From the NCBI RefSeq assembly GCF_905115235.1, contig NC_051855.1, forward strand, positions 12,452,388 to 12,516,387: a stretch of 64,000 nucleotides of DNA, given 5' to 3'. Source of the DNA: Hermetia illucens. Its lineage: Eukaryota; Arthropoda; Insecta; Diptera; Stratiomyidae. A program made the translations under genes and the position numbers. Within the stretch, counting starts at the first letter, position 1. Each line of letters begins with the position of its first letter. A model generated the notes under the pieces. The model saw only the letters and a program-made list of their open reading frames with translations, ran no database searches and was not told the DNA's origin. This document shows positions 1 to 15,000 of this stretch, piece after piece.

Positions 1-3000
1 ATTTGGCTCGTATCAATTCTTTGTTCTTATCGAGAAATTTGAATTCATTGGGTTGCGCTAAGGAGCGATATCTATCCTGCATTGCAACTTGCTCTTCAAA
101 TAGCTTGATGGCTTTGTTGAATGCCTCTTGTGCGGGTTTTTGCCAATTCAGTTCATTCTCTATTTGTTCATAGAGATCTTTTTTCTGTTGCATCTTTTGA
201 TTTTGTGCCTCGCATGCTTCATGTGCCGCAAGAAATCGATTGATTAGCTTGTGCAAATCAGTCGAGGCATTAGGACCTGCATTGTTAACAAATTCACCTA
301 TATCGCAAACGCTACTGCTACTACAACTAACAGTGCTAAACTCATCGTCCTCCCCGACACGGTAGCGGGATATAGGTTTAGTGAGCATTATATCTAATTG
401 CGGATTATATTCTTGTAACGAGTGCTCTCTATAGTTGTTGATCAACTCAATCACAGAAATAAACCTATATGGTTTTATAAATCCATATTTGCCATCTTCA
501 TGACAAATCTTAATTAATTTCTCGGTACCATCTTTCACTAGCGTCAATGTATACTCCCCGCATTTGGACGATGCATCACGAACCAAGAAACTGCCATCAG
601 GGCAACCCGACAACTTCTCTTTAACTTCCTCTCGCGTTAGAGTTCCCCAATACCATTCGACATCCCTCAAATGTTCACTTCCTGGATTAGTTGAGGAAAT
701 GGGCAACAAAGGAAGTGGCGGCTGTTGTTGATCACCACGATCGCGACCACCATTTGAATTTGTATTACTACCGGTATGTTGCCTACAAACCAGTGGATGA
801 TTTTTAGAATTAGGCGTAGAGAGAGAAATTTTACGTGGCGGCAATGCAGGCGGTGGTATATCGACTGGGCCACGTCTAGGACGGATAGCAGTCATACCTT
901 CATTTATCAAACTCTCCAGAATTTTCACGTGAATAGAAATATTAACAAGAAGCGACCTGTAACAGAAATGGAACACACAAAAAAAAAAATCTATACTATC
1001 GTCCAGGAAATATCCTAAATGAAAATAATTCTCTTCAACGATCCTTCTTTCAATACCAGCCTACATGCAAACCATACCACCCAATTTGACGTCATATTCC
1101 TCAAACACACTGCACTTATGAAGCTTCCAAATGAACTTGATATATATCATATAATAAGCGAAAATACAGCTAAACTACAAAAAAAAAACCATCGGTACTC
1201 ACGTGATTTCCGTCCATTGCGGCCGCATTATAATCGAACTAAATGCGAAGAGTATAACTGAAGTAATATCTATTTGATTAGCATCTTGTTTGGTGTAGGC
1301 GATCTGCAGAACTTTCCGCACATGGTGGACAAAGTAGCTTAGTGTTAATTTATGATGATCAGGAAATTGGGCGATGTAATGCCGAAGACAATTATATAAC
1401 TTCTCCTCACGCAATGATCCTTCAAAAGAAAAAGAAAAAAAAACACAAAACGCATTGGTACCCCCTAAACTTTATAATTGTCCTGCAAAGTTCAAACTTA
1501 CTTCCCACTATCATAAATGTCTTGTACCACTGAACCGGAATCAGAGGATCCTTCAAATCGCTTAGAAACTTCTTAAGGAATCCAACAAGCTGTTGAGGTT
1601 TATGTTTCGATAACAGTGCACGATTGTAAACCACTGTATCCGCCGATTCTATTAGTTGCTCCGAATGTTCATCCGGCGTACATATCGGTGCATTGTAATA
1701 ATCACATAAAGTTGCGGCTGATGAGATTTCCTTAGCGATAATTTCCAGGGCAGATGCTAGATTCATTAGAGCCATTGGTGCTGGATGCTGCTTGGCATCA
1801 AACAAATGACAGAGAATCCTTACTGGTACCACTTTCATATTAACAGCACTGGGGTCCTTGTTAGAAACACTATTTTTATTGGTTGCTTTGACAAATCCAC
1901 CATCAAGTTCCACTGACTGTTCTTTAGGTAGAGCATTTGCATGAGATGAACATTCTAAATCCTTGTGAATTGCATAACAAGTTCTATGCGATATTTTATT
2001 ACAATTTTTGCAGAGCAACCCTTGGTTTTGTACACCACGCAAACACAAACGACAGTAACTACAATATCTTAAATCAGCAAATGTTGTTTCCTCGAAGCAA
2101 TGATGATGATGCGAAGAACTACTGTCAGCTGACACTGAGGATTGTTTAGGAATATTACGAAGAGGTGTGGCTACTTGTTCACTTCTCGCCCATACATGAC
2201 GTTGATCCTTTAGAAGTTCTACGGGCACTCTATCGGGACGCTCACCACAAAGAAGTTCCTGTACACATGTTAGTATAGCATCTTGATAGAAACCCTCTAT
2301 ACCCATATTCTAGGATAGTAATATAAGAAGATATTTAGCATGCGTAGTAGAAAATGTAAAGATATAGACTTACCAATAGTTTGTCACGATCCAAATGTTT
2401 TAAATCACAGCCTTTTATGTTATTTAATTCAAATATATCAATGAACTGCGACAAATTGACCGCTGTCATCCATTCTAGGACATTTTGTTTTGTCCAGTCT
2501 TCAATTGGCTAGATGAGTAGAGATGGATTAATTGTAGGAGAAATAAGCAGAAGGGAAAAATTAAGACCTCACAGAAAAGCCTAAAATTAAGGGGTTCATA
2601 TACAGTTGTAGCGCGAGATATAACGACGACAATTTCCGGATTTTTCTTTCGACACAAAGGCTTTCTTTTTTGTAAATGGCTTGCCGTAGACGCGATAACT
2701 CAATAACGATTCATCCGAGATCAGGATTTTTTTCGGGATGGAAAACTGTTGATTCTGCTATTCAAAAGAATTGAAAAATCCGTCGTTCAGCGACCACGCG
2801 ATTATCATAACAATTAAGTACGACAACTTCTGGAGTTTTCGGCGGGAGCCCATATTTTGGGAACGACTTGCCATGGACACGATAGCAACCGTTTTCTCGG
2901 TTCATCAGAGATCATAATTTGAGGCAAAGTTTCATATTTCAGGTTTATGTTGATCGCCGTAAAGAAGTGTGAATTTACCGATCCAAACGACGTTCGAATC

Positions 3001-6000
3001 ACTTGACTAAAGGAGCGAAAATTGAAGCCAAGGATTTACATGTCCTTTTTGAAAGGAAACGAAGGTTTATCAATTAATTAGAGCGGGTTAATGGTCAGAC
3101 AAGGTTTGATGGTCCAATTTTTAAATGGGGTTTTCCTCGAAACTGCATCTTGTAAATCTACTGCCACCATAGCCCAAAATCTATCCAAGGAAATTCTTTG
3201 AAATTTTCAATGTTTTGTTTGTCCAGTCCTACAGCCGTCATTTTGGAGAAAATTGTCAATAATAATTTTTTTCGTTACATCTGAAAAGTTGCTTAATCCA
3301 TGGACTATAATTCTAACATATCTTGGAAAGGAAAAACCTTTTTTTAAGGGGGCTCCAAACAGATATAACCCCTTAAGTACTAAAAATTTGACTTTGACGT
3401 TTTTTAGTAAACGCGTTTAAAGTTGTCAAGTGTCAAGTCGTCAATGTCAGGATCACCGAATGCTATTCCTAAAGACTGCAAAACCTCGATTTGATGCTGC
3501 TGAAGTCATTCTAGCTTTTCTCGTGGCTGTGTAACTCAAGCAGGTACATACGGCGATGAAGGTTCAAAAGTCTATACATAAATTTACCAAAAAATAAAAA
3601 TTGTGGATGTTCTCGGCCATCACAACTGTATACAACCCCTTAAGCAGAATCTAGACAGCTGGCTTTCAATAAGGCCAGGACCTTAGTTTGACTTTTCTCT
3701 ATGATATCATTCTTACCGTATCATTCAACTGGACTTCTGGGGCGGTAGGGTAGATCTTCGTTTGCGGTGCACACCAGTACATATTACAAAATGTTTTGCA
3801 TACTAAATGAAAACAGGATGCGCAATCTGTCGAACAGCAATTATTAGCATCACAATTACAACAGCATTTCATGTTGCACAAACAATAAATACTAATGTCA
3901 TAAAGATATCTTTGAACACAACTATCTACACCGGCGCAATTTTGCAATGTTGGGAGTACATTTTGATTATGATCATTGTTACCACCATCACTGTCAATGG
4001 TTGAATCAACTAATTCATTAACGCCGCTATCACTGTTGGTCATTTGCTGGGAGGATTTTACTGAATTCAAAGTATCAAAAGTAAATGTACTGAGAGGGAA
4101 ACGAATATTAGGTAACGAATGATGATGACAGGTACAATCCATGGGCGTCACGCTGCACTGGGGCTCATTTTCATCTGAGAACAGTGCACTATAAGGCAGA
4201 TTTATGGTGGCAAAATGGTGCGTTTTATCGGTCGACATAGATGTTAAATCATTAACTGTTTTCAATTGTGGAAGTAGAATTGGATAGAGCTGAACTTGTT
4301 GTCGTGGATCATCATTATCCTCTTCGCCGGGCAGATTGTTATTGGCAAGCTTAGCCGGGGGAGTAGTTTTTTTAGTGACAGAAGTCACTTCAGCACAGCC
4401 GGTGGGTTGACCTATGTTTATGTTGCAATTACGCAGGATATAATTTCTAGAATCCACTTTCACCGTCATGGCCGCAGCAGATGCGTCTAAAGGCAGCTCT
4501 TCATTGCCATTGTCGTTGTTATCCTCGGTGGTATCCACACCAATGGATAGACTAGTCGTTGCCACGACCTCCTCGCAACGATCGTCACTACCAACACTCA
4601 TTGCCTTTATCGCCTTATCATCGTTACCAGTAGAGTCCTCGAAGAACTCCAACAGATTCAGTTTAATATACGAAACTTTTTTGCTTTCATAGGAATTGTC
4701 GTTAAGATTATTCTCGTATTCGTGGGGCGACAAGGAGAGTTGGCCCTGTGTAACGGCCGAGGCTAGGGAATCATCGGAAGGCTGTTCGTCAATGGGGGCA
4801 TGATCCAATGGTTCTACATCCTGAAGTGGGGGGTCACTCGCTGGAGCGGTCAATGTCCCCGGTCGGGACAAAAGTCCCAGTACTTTTGCCGGCGCTTTAG
4901 TAACGTTGTAGCAACAACGTAGCAATTCGTAATTTCCGCTTGATCCATTTGATAGTTTCTTGCTATTGCAGAGAAGTCTTGCTGGATTAAAACGCACCTG
5001 AGCCAACTCTCCATTGTTGAGATTTTTCTCGGTATCTAGATGATTACAGAAGTTGTTAGTGTGATCCGAAAATGTTTGAGACGATGAAGGAGCACCTTTC
5101 TCCGTTTGCAATCCAAGTTTTTTTGTGCTACAGCTTGAAATATGAGGTGATTGCCGTACGCTTACTGGTGTTGGGCCAACTTTTGTCGTTAGCTCACTAT
5201 TGTATGCGGTAAAGTCCGAATTGTCACTAGTCATGCCAGCTATAAGGCGTCGCATTGCATTCACAATAAACACACTAATTTAATGGTTGGTTTTATAATA
5301 CCATCTAAAGCATAGAAAAAACGTTTTGTCGATCCTAACGTCTAGGATGGTTCGGGGGCACGGCAGTTTGCAGTCAATGTAGTCGCTGCTGTGCACGACG
5401 GTCGGCTTTGACGTCCGATTCCTGTTCGGATGTTCCTTCTGACACTGCTTCCTGAGCAGTAGTGTGATATTCATACCTTAATCCGGAAGCTGTTGTGTTG
5501 TTCTAATCGATTTGTGACGACACTTATTCAGACTGATCCAAAGTACCAAGAAATTGTATATATTGTCCGGTTCCTTCGCTAGGGTCTCAATTTTTCCGGT
5601 CGTTTTGAGAATGGGCAGCTTCCAGGGCGAACAGGGATTGCCGGGCTGCTGCGGATGCGACAGCAACGGCAATTACAGTGGCACATTGGTGCTCCAAGCC
5701 GAAAACGGCTCCTTCCAACGAGGCTGGCACGAATATTCCCTCTTTTCTGGGGCAGTATCTCTGATACAACATTCTTTCTCGTATCCCAAGTGACTGTAAA
5801 TCACTTGATTCGACACAAACCACACAACTGTCGGGCCCAATGAATCGATGGTTGTCCTAATTTACCAAGCAATTGTTTGCCGTGGAAACACGTTTCAACA
5901 TTATACGACTGTGGGCACTCCGAGATCTTCCAATACTTGTAGCATTTGTGGCGGCGATAATAATAAAAATAACATTCGCTGGGGAGAAATGCACGGTTCA

Positions 6001-9000
6001 AATCGATCGGAACAGTCGGACAGACAATGCTGGATGATACTGTTGATGATAGTATCGTGCTGAACCGGGCATATATTGGAATCAGCCGGAAAAATCGTCT
6101 CTGGAGGTGACCAAGGGGGAGGAAAGCCTTGCAATCCTGACACTACTTCCGAGGAATTAGGGAGAACGTCAAACGACCGGGGGGTTCCCCCGATGAGTTG
6201 TCAATTGATATTCTAGCACGAAAATTAATCCATATCGACACCGCAGGCGGTCAGAATAAGTTTAATATATCCTACTTTGAGTTTATCCACAAATATATAA
6301 AATTGGCTGGTGCTGGTGCGGTGCTGCGGCTGCTTTCACATCAATTGCGGTTAACTTCGTGTTTGTACACACACACTCACATTTATACTACTGTCCAGCG
6401 GCCGATCATGCGACACGAGTTCTTACCGCGTAAGCATTAACTTAGACGGGGCTAAATATGGATGAAGGATTCTCTCCGATGAGGACAAGGGCGTTCGCGG
6501 AAGTTGCGTTTCTCGCGTACACCTGTGTATGCCACCACCATGCGTCCCGATGGGAGCCCGGAAGGGTTCCCTCCCGTCGCGAGAACTGCGATTACGACGT
6601 GTAGCCAGCCGCGGGGTTGGGATTATCACGCGCGTTATTGACTCCCGGCACAATTTTGCTTAGTGTCGCTGGAGTAACTATGCCCGTGCGGCCGGAGCCC
6701 AAAATCAATCAATTGACATTCGGCCGCCAAGCGGCGCTCCCGGCACGACCAGATCCAATAACTTCGCGAAATGACCAACGATCCCCTACGCGGCCGCACC
6801 ACGGGACTTTGTTAGGCGAATTTTCATTTGTCGTTTCCTAATCCTGTCCGAATTGAACCCAGGAGAGGTTGGCCCCCAGCCCGACGACTTCTGACCAGCG
6901 ACGTCCCGACGGATTTATAGTCGAATGAAAAGCGCCCGAGCGCCTACAATTTGGATATTTCAACTCGGAATTATTCACCACTGCACTGTTCGGTGCCCCC
7001 GCGCGGGAATCCAACTATGCCGTCTCTGGCGATCGTACAAAGGCCGCATGAAAGCCGAGCCGAAGCTGTTTCCCGACTTGTCCGTGTGTTGCGAGATGGA
7101 GAACAGCCCCTCACATGAAAATCAGAAAATCGCGCTTCATGAGACAGCAGACGGTCCGCGAAAGCACCCCCGGAATTATCACGAGCGTCTTGCAAACAAT
7201 TGCCAAGAATTTATACGAAAGGAAGATGAAAGTGGAAAGAAAAAAAATGAAACCACACCAAGGAAAAGTGCTCGGAGACTAGCGGCGGCGACGACTACCC
7301 GTGTTGAGGAACACCAGACGTAGTGCGCGATCTCTGGCTAAACGGAGACAACATTAATTCAAATACTGGGCGCACAGCGCGGTCGTCGGCGGAGCGGGAG
7401 CGGGAGCTGGCCAACACAATGAATGCACGATGCAGAGTGAGAGAACTGTATGTGTGTACACCGTAAGCCAGCGAAAAGCACACTACCCAGAAAGGGGTGC
7501 CGTGCGAACGACGTCAAGGGGTATCATCATGCCTTCCTCGCCGGCTCTTGGAGAGGTGGCCCCGTCCGATGCGCTGCCGGCGTACACAGGATAACGGGAA
7601 CCGAGCCCAGCTGAAGGCCCTGCCAGAGTTAACACTCGCACGCTGCATTCAGCCCCGGGTCCGTCCCGGCGGCTGCGAGGCCGCTTCCTTGCATGCGAGA
7701 CTTCCGGGCAGCTCGGACCCGAACCCGCACCCGCCGCGGAGGAGCAGAACAAAGTGAGCCAATTCGGCCATGATCCAATGCACCTAACATGAAATGTGCG
7801 GGGCACCGTAGGTTTAGGGTTCAACTCGCCGCCACCGTACACACAAAGTGCCGCTCTCATCGCATACAGTTGACCTACTAACGATTTAGTGCTCACACAA
7901 CCGATCCCAGTGTGACGGCTCGGCTGAATGGCACGCGCATCTACACACCGTATCGGGCCCATTTGTATGTAAACCCCCCGCACACTGAAACACACACACA
8001 TTCAGAAACGCGACTGTCGGATTTTGCTGATACGACAGGCACAGGCCAGCTTTTAAAAACCATGAAATCACCACACAATTTACAGTGGCTCCAACGAGTA
8101 ATCGGACACCATTTATGTGATGAATGAACTACAGCATTTGCCCATTGAATTATGAATGAACTTTTTTTTTTTAAAAAATTTACTGTTATCACAGTCACTT
8201 TCATTTCTAAAAATTGAGATATTAAAATACAATTAGGACCGTTATTTATCTGATGGTCGATTTTTCAATATTGCTGGGCTTTCTGTGGTTTTTCCGGGGA
8301 AAATTGGGAAATTAAGTTTAGAATAGTTATTTGCAAGGTTTGCAGTATGCTTAACGGTACACGTGAGCAAAAATCTTGATTTTATTCTGCATACACAGCT
8401 CCCCGTGGGACACCACCTTGCCGTGGTAGGGGAGCTTATGATAGTTTGAAGATAGAAACAAAGGATTGTAACTCTCCAAGCCTCCGCAGTCACAAACTTC
8501 GAATCCACCCGCGCGAATCTGAGAAAATCAGGTCGTGACCGAGGCACGGATTTTGGAGGCCTCACCAAATTCATGTTCCCCCTCGGAGAAATCTGTGGAA
8601 GACAGGCTCCCCACTTCAGTGGAAATACTACACCCGATATCTTCGGCGCGGTCAGCGAAAAAGGATAGTACAAAAACTCTCTTAATGAGAGGAACTGGAA
8701 ATCTGACTACGACCTGCCTGTCGGTGACACTGTTCCCGGAGTAGGATGGCTCGACAGAAGGAAACTTTAGCCGCAAAGGAGAAGGGACTGCAGACTTGCC
8801 TGTCAGAACCTTCTCCTCTGCCTGTACCTGGAAAAACGGAAGAAAAGAAAGCTGGTCATGTGGACGGAACTGGTTTAACGCCAGTACAGATCCATGCAGC
8901 CCGGACTCCGTGAACCTGGGAGGGCTTCTAGCCAACGACAACGGAAGGCACTGCGAAAGAAGGCGGAGTTCCTTGGGAATGAGGACATGGATGTTGTTAC

Positions 9001-12000
9001 TCCACCAAGTGTGGCGATATCCAGAGAAATCGGACGCAAGAAAGCGGAACTTTCGGCGGAAAGTGAGGACCAACTAGTAACCCCGCTGAGATCCACAGTG
9101 AACGCAGCAGACTTTTCAGTTAGCGGCGGGTTTCATATTATACTGCACTTATAGCTACAGACATAAGAGTTAGCCAAATCAACCTGCAGCATGCCAAAGC
9201 TTCTTCTTAACCACTGGCGGCAAAGCTGGCAAAGTTGCAGGACTATCCTTATATATTCCTGCTCGAAGAGCCATGGGTTCGTTTTTACAGAATCTATGGT
9301 ATTGGATCAGTCAAGAGGACTAGCATCTCCTTCGATGAAAGATCCTCGAGACCGAGGGCCGGCATTCTGATATCGAAATTGTTTAAGGCAACCATACTGA
9401 GAAAATTTTGTTCCCAGGACCTTGTTGCGGTCAACTTATAATAACAGGTTAATCGTAAGAGGGGAAACGTCATAGTTGACTATGATTCTTTGTGCCCTCC
9501 GCCGACGCAAGAACTAAGGTATTTAGTAGTGTATGCAGAATCAAGTGGCACTGAACTTTTAATAGGTTGTAATGCGAACCTTCAGCATATTTGTTGGGGG
9601 AGTAGCAAATGTAATCCTAGAGGAAAGAAACTGTTTGATTTTATCACTTCAGCTGGTCTGATGACCGCGAGCGTAGGGTGCCCAACTAGGTTCGTGGAGC
9701 CAAGAAGAATTGAAGTAATTGACCTAACAATCTGCACTTCAACTCTAGATTAGAAACTGGCGAGTGCTAGATAAAATCTCACTCTCAGATCACCGTTACC
9801 TAGAATTTAGTCTAACTATTGCAGGCGAACAAAGCCAAAGACGGAATCTAAGGAAAACGGATTGAACAAAGTTCAATGAACTTCTTGGCGACAAAGTTGA
9901 GCTCCTTTAGCGATAGAAGATCAATTGAAAACCCTAAATTGCACACTTTTAGAGTGCTTTGAGGAGTTTTGTCCTATTTCCCGAGGCCAACGTGGTAAAA
10001 CGGTTCCATGGTGGAACCGAGAACTGCAGAGACTCAGGAAATCAACCAGACGACTTCTAAAATCGTACTTACAAACTTCCGGAATTCACAGCGTGAATAT
10101 AAAAGGCTCGTAAAAGTTCGAAACGAGACTCTTTTAGATCATACTGTGTGGAACTGGAAGGTGAAAGGGAGACTTCCAGATTGTGCAGAGTCCTTGAGTC
10201 TCGGACTGACGGTCGCATGCCACTAAATGCTCCCCATCCCGAAATATCCACGAAGGAATGTGCTTTTCATGAGATCCTTTTTATGGCGTATTCTTAACAT
10301 TATCCACTTTCAAAATATGCGCCAAAAAAACTTGATTTGCTGACACTACGATGGTAGAAGACCCCCAATTGTCCTTTTGAAACTCCTTTTTTTTGTCCCC
10401 TAAATTGTTGCGAGTACGTTTAGAAAGAGTCAATGACGGAAATGGCATCAATATAGCTCATGTTCGGTTATTCTTTGGCGCCACTGTGTATCTAGGTACC
10501 TTAGATACGGCTGAAAAATGTCCTCTTTGTAGGACGTAGAATGTTAAACATTGTTAGCAAAAAATAGAATACAACGTTTCCGCTTGACCCTCAAATTGAG
10601 TTCCTGTAAAAGGAGCAGTATCAGTGGCACTTTGCCTGACCTTACGCACAAGGAAGCATTTTAAAGTCTGGCGTGCAATTAACACGATCTACCGAGGTGT
10701 GGTGCATTACGCTATACATTTCCATTACGTGAAATTGGTTCAACAGTTCAGACGAAACACACACGTTCCCAGTCTTAAATTCCAGACTAGCTCCATTACA
10801 TTTTCCTAAGATAACCCTGGAAATGTGCAGTCGCGCCACAATTAAACTGGACGAGAACTGGAAAAGGACCTGGGGACAACATAGATTTCCAGATGATGAG
10901 CGCTTCTCTCTCAATTTACGTACGGGAAAAATTATTGCATTTTTTTTATCGAAATGTACGCGGCACGTTGATGTGTTCACCTCCGGCTGAAGGTTCCTCG
11001 CTTCGCACACGAGCCAGCAACGGTGCTGGTATCAAAAACTGGTTGGGAGAGCTGATACCCATTCAAATGAAGGTCACACATAGCAGCACACATGTCCCAA
11101 GGCAAAAAAAAAAAAAAAACCAGCAGAAGACAGCAGCCATGGGGCTATATATATGCACACTATTACGTTACATCCCACCACTCTTCATGCTCCTACGTTT
11201 GCCAACAATTTACGTGTGTTAACACACAGTTTCCACTTCCTGTCTCTCTTGCTCTGCCTGCTTGTTCGAATTCGGAACAGCCACAAGCAGCCGGCATAGG
11301 CTTCTAATATAGCCAATCATGCAAAGATTAGTGCAAAATGCTAGCCAACAGCAAGAAGAACGATTTGCACATATAAATGAATTATCGGAAATTGCCTCAA
11401 CAGACAGCACACTAGAAATCCGACGGGTAGAGTACTGCAAATGGGGTGGTGGAGGCGACCGAGTCATAGAAACATTTCGAATGAGTTCTGTATGGGCAGC
11501 GGCTAACTCGGAAGAATTTATAAAAATATTTGATTGCGTTTATTGTCTGATTTCTTATATTTATACTTTATTTGATCCAAAGATTAAGGTCAAATAAAAA
11601 TGTCGAGACAGGTTCAAATGAAACGCTCTTCGTTATAAACCTTAAATTCCTTTTCATCCCCAACTAATCTGCTATATAGCAATAGCTACCACAAAAGGGC
11701 CCACAAAGCAGCAACCTAATTACCAACAAATTGGCAAATATAGTCGGAATTGCAAGGCTGTGGACAAGTGGCCGTTGTTCGTTCAAGTTGCAAGAATGTA
11801 TAAACAATTCTGATATTTGTGGGCGATGCCTCTGGTCAGTGACCAAGTTACACTGTTATCTGTAACGTGCTCCGGAACATCAAATGAATTGTAAATTGAT
11901 TGGCTGCCAGGTGGCTTGTCTGTGGCTACGGAAAGACCTGCTAAGCAGGTTGCCAATTTGTCTGGCAAAAACTATACAACGTAACTAACAACGTCATTAA

Positions 12001-15000
12001 GTTATCAAATCAGGAAGAGTAGACAACTGAGCTGACTTGTCTCGATTTATCCTTCAAATCAAGGAATTCCTGTCACCAACGGGAGGGAACTGTTAGTTCA
12101 AGGACCCCCTGCCACCGGTCGAGTCCTCTCTTCTTTACAACAAGATGAACCGAACGTAATATGTAATACGGCTCCACCTGTGAACGCCTCTCAGCAACTC
12201 CTCGACATTGTTGTTTAAATAGAGCTACTGACGAATCAGGTCCCACCTTCCTGGCCGATTTTGGAGCACTAGTTTGCATACCTCTGCTGGGATACCATCG
12301 GATCCTGGCGCCTTCTTGTTTTTAATAAGAGGACTACCTCTTTGAACTCTGTCCACGCTCTCCACGCCACCATCATCCCGTATCATCAATTCGGCCTTCA
12401 GTGAACAGGGTTTCCTCAGAGCCACGATTTTTGGGGGCCCCACGGGCCCCATTCACCCCGTCGACCAGGTCCTACGAGCAGCGAAATGTGCCCTAGAATT
12501 GAAATTACCCCCGATCAGGATCCGCCCCACTGTGCCGAAGATAGCATACCACAGAGCATCAATCCTGCCTCGAAAGTCCTGACACTGAAAAACGTTACAC
12601 CGAATGTAGACAAAGGCACTCGGGCTTGGGCAAGAGCCCTTAGGTCGGTGCCGTCTCGAACCCAAATGATAGCGGTACCTAATATGTCAGGGTCCTTGTC
12701 TCGATACTGTTCACTGATGAGCACAAGATCCGCTTGATCTCAATAGCGAACTACGCTAGGAGCTCTTGAGTGATTGCACTACGTTGTATATTGATTTGTA
12801 GGATACGGATCATGTTGACCGCGTCCTCTTTCAGCTTCAATTCAGCTCTGAAGACTAAACACTTCCACGAGCCCGCACCGTGCGCAAAGTTCTCATCAGA
12901 CGCGCCACAGTCCCTGCATACGACGCAACTCTCCTTTTTGTTGGAGATATTCGCTTTATGGCTTGCCTGACCGACAGGTTGCATACGTATGGCCATAATC
13001 CAAACATCTGTAACATTTGGTTGAGGCAGCCCAAATTTGTATCCAACCAATTCTGATTTTCCCGTTATGCCAGGAAGCTTCTACCTGGCATATTGCTCTG
13101 CAACTTCCATGACAGCGAATTTTTGACCTCGGGAGTTCGCAGAGGTGATACAAATTCTTCACCAGCGATCAACAATCGAATTGCTACATTAGCGAAACGA
13201 GACCCGTTCTAATCATCCAGAACGAATCCAAGCGAAATTGGCAATGTTTCATTACGAACTGATACCAAACTGGATAGATTTGTGTAGGACTTGTTAGAGA
13301 CGATAATGCTATCTCATGCCAACGATAATATGTCACCTATTTGGACATTTCAACAGGACAATGATCGAAAACACTAAATGCAATTGGTCAAAAAATGGCC
13401 CCACGGACATAATGTGATCGTCCTTGAGTTTCCAAGCCGATCCCAAGACCTCAATCTTATTGAGGACCTCTGAGGCGAACTTAAATGAAAAATTTCGAAG
13501 ATAGTTTGCCAAAAGAATTCGCAGTTGTGGGAAAATATTCAAAAACATTTCTGTAAAAACTTGTCGCAAGTTGATATCGTCGATGACCGGAAGGATTGAC
13601 GAAAACAAAGGAGCGGGAGGAAGCAGGTGATTACTCCCCAGCCCAGGCGATGATCATCCTTGCGAGATAGATTTGCAACTGCTCCTCAATTACGTACTGA
13701 ATTGCTGGCAAAATGTGGCAGTTAGTGTGAGAACGATGCAGCGACGGTTGAATGAATTAGGACTCTGAAGCTCGAAGACCAGCAAAAAAAAAAAACGATT
13801 ACAACGAAGGCTATGCTCGAAACAATGCTGAATTAGACATTGGAACGGCGTGCCAATTTGCTGAGATCTGACAGTCCGTCCCCCGTGCCAAGAAGAAAAG
13901 GAGACAGATTTGATCCCTAGTGAGTTGTACCAACTGTACGCCATTCTCCCTCAGTAATGATGTAGAGATGCATAACACCCAAAGGAATTGATAGTTTTTC
14001 GTTTCTAAACGGTGTTGTCAACGCAGAAAAGTACAAAAAATTTATCGAAGATTGCGTTGTTCAGACGGTAGAAGCACTGCATAGGCACTTTGATGAAGTA
14101 ATGTTTGAGGACGATTCGGCTCCATGCCATAGAGCTCATACGTAAACGAAATTTTATCTGTTTTATCCTCAATACGGCTCTTATTGACAGGTCACATCTT
14201 GGAAAGAGGAGCTTGGCCAGGAATCAGTCCACATTTAAAACCCCCATGCGACTGCAACAAAAATTTGATAAGGATTTTATTTGTTAGGCACTGTACATGA
14301 TGAATTTGAGCTCACAGTGCTTCACCATTGCGAGGTTACATGCAAAAAACGCGATTTTTCTCAAAATTGTATGCCGTTATTTCACCTTTTATAACCTCTA
14401 GTCACCAAAAAAAAATCATACATTTCAAGATTTCTGAGATTACAAGTACCGTTACACCAAATGCCACTGTTATTGGTTAACCCCGATAATCGGAGAAGCA
14501 TCCTAGCGAACGTGTGGTTTATGTCGATAGGCTCGCGCGAACCCCCAAGGTTTGAATATTCTTTAGGATCCGGTGCAGACCCATCCACCGGAACTGACAC
14601 GTGGGGGATCCAAGTATTCGAAGAACCTCGCACATTCCCCCGAAACATGTTTATGTCGATAGGCTCGCGTGAACCCCCCAAGGTTTGAATATTCATTAGG
14701 ATCCGGTGCAGGCCCATCCACCGGCAATGACACGTGAGGGATCGAAGTGTTCAGAGAAACTCACACATTCCCCCGCAACATGTTTATGTCGATAGGCTCG
14801 CGCGAACCCCCCAAGGTTTGAATATTCTTTAGGATCCGGTGTAGACCCATGCAACGGCAATGACACGTGAGGGATCAAAGTGGTCGAGGAACCTCGCACA
14901 TTCCCCCGGAACATGTTTATGTCGATAGGCTCGCGCGAACCCCCCAAGGTTTGAATATTCTTTAGGATCCGGTGCAGACCCATCCACCGGCAATGATACG

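Noticed and set aside
5478-6143. LINE gag or C1-type Cys-rich exon upstream of the alternative first exon
   Set aside because: Cys/His spacing fits neither a C1 second half nor two good zinc knuckles; the C1 second half was found at 3826 instead.
7483-8001. 172-codon minus-strand frame
   Set aside because: Stop-poor because of high GC; composition is Arg/Ser/Pro filler and no domain is recognised.
14382-14983. Minus-strand frames of 95-111 codons with repeated [10 protein letters not shown] text
   Set aside because: Products of the 133-bp tandem array, not conserved protein.
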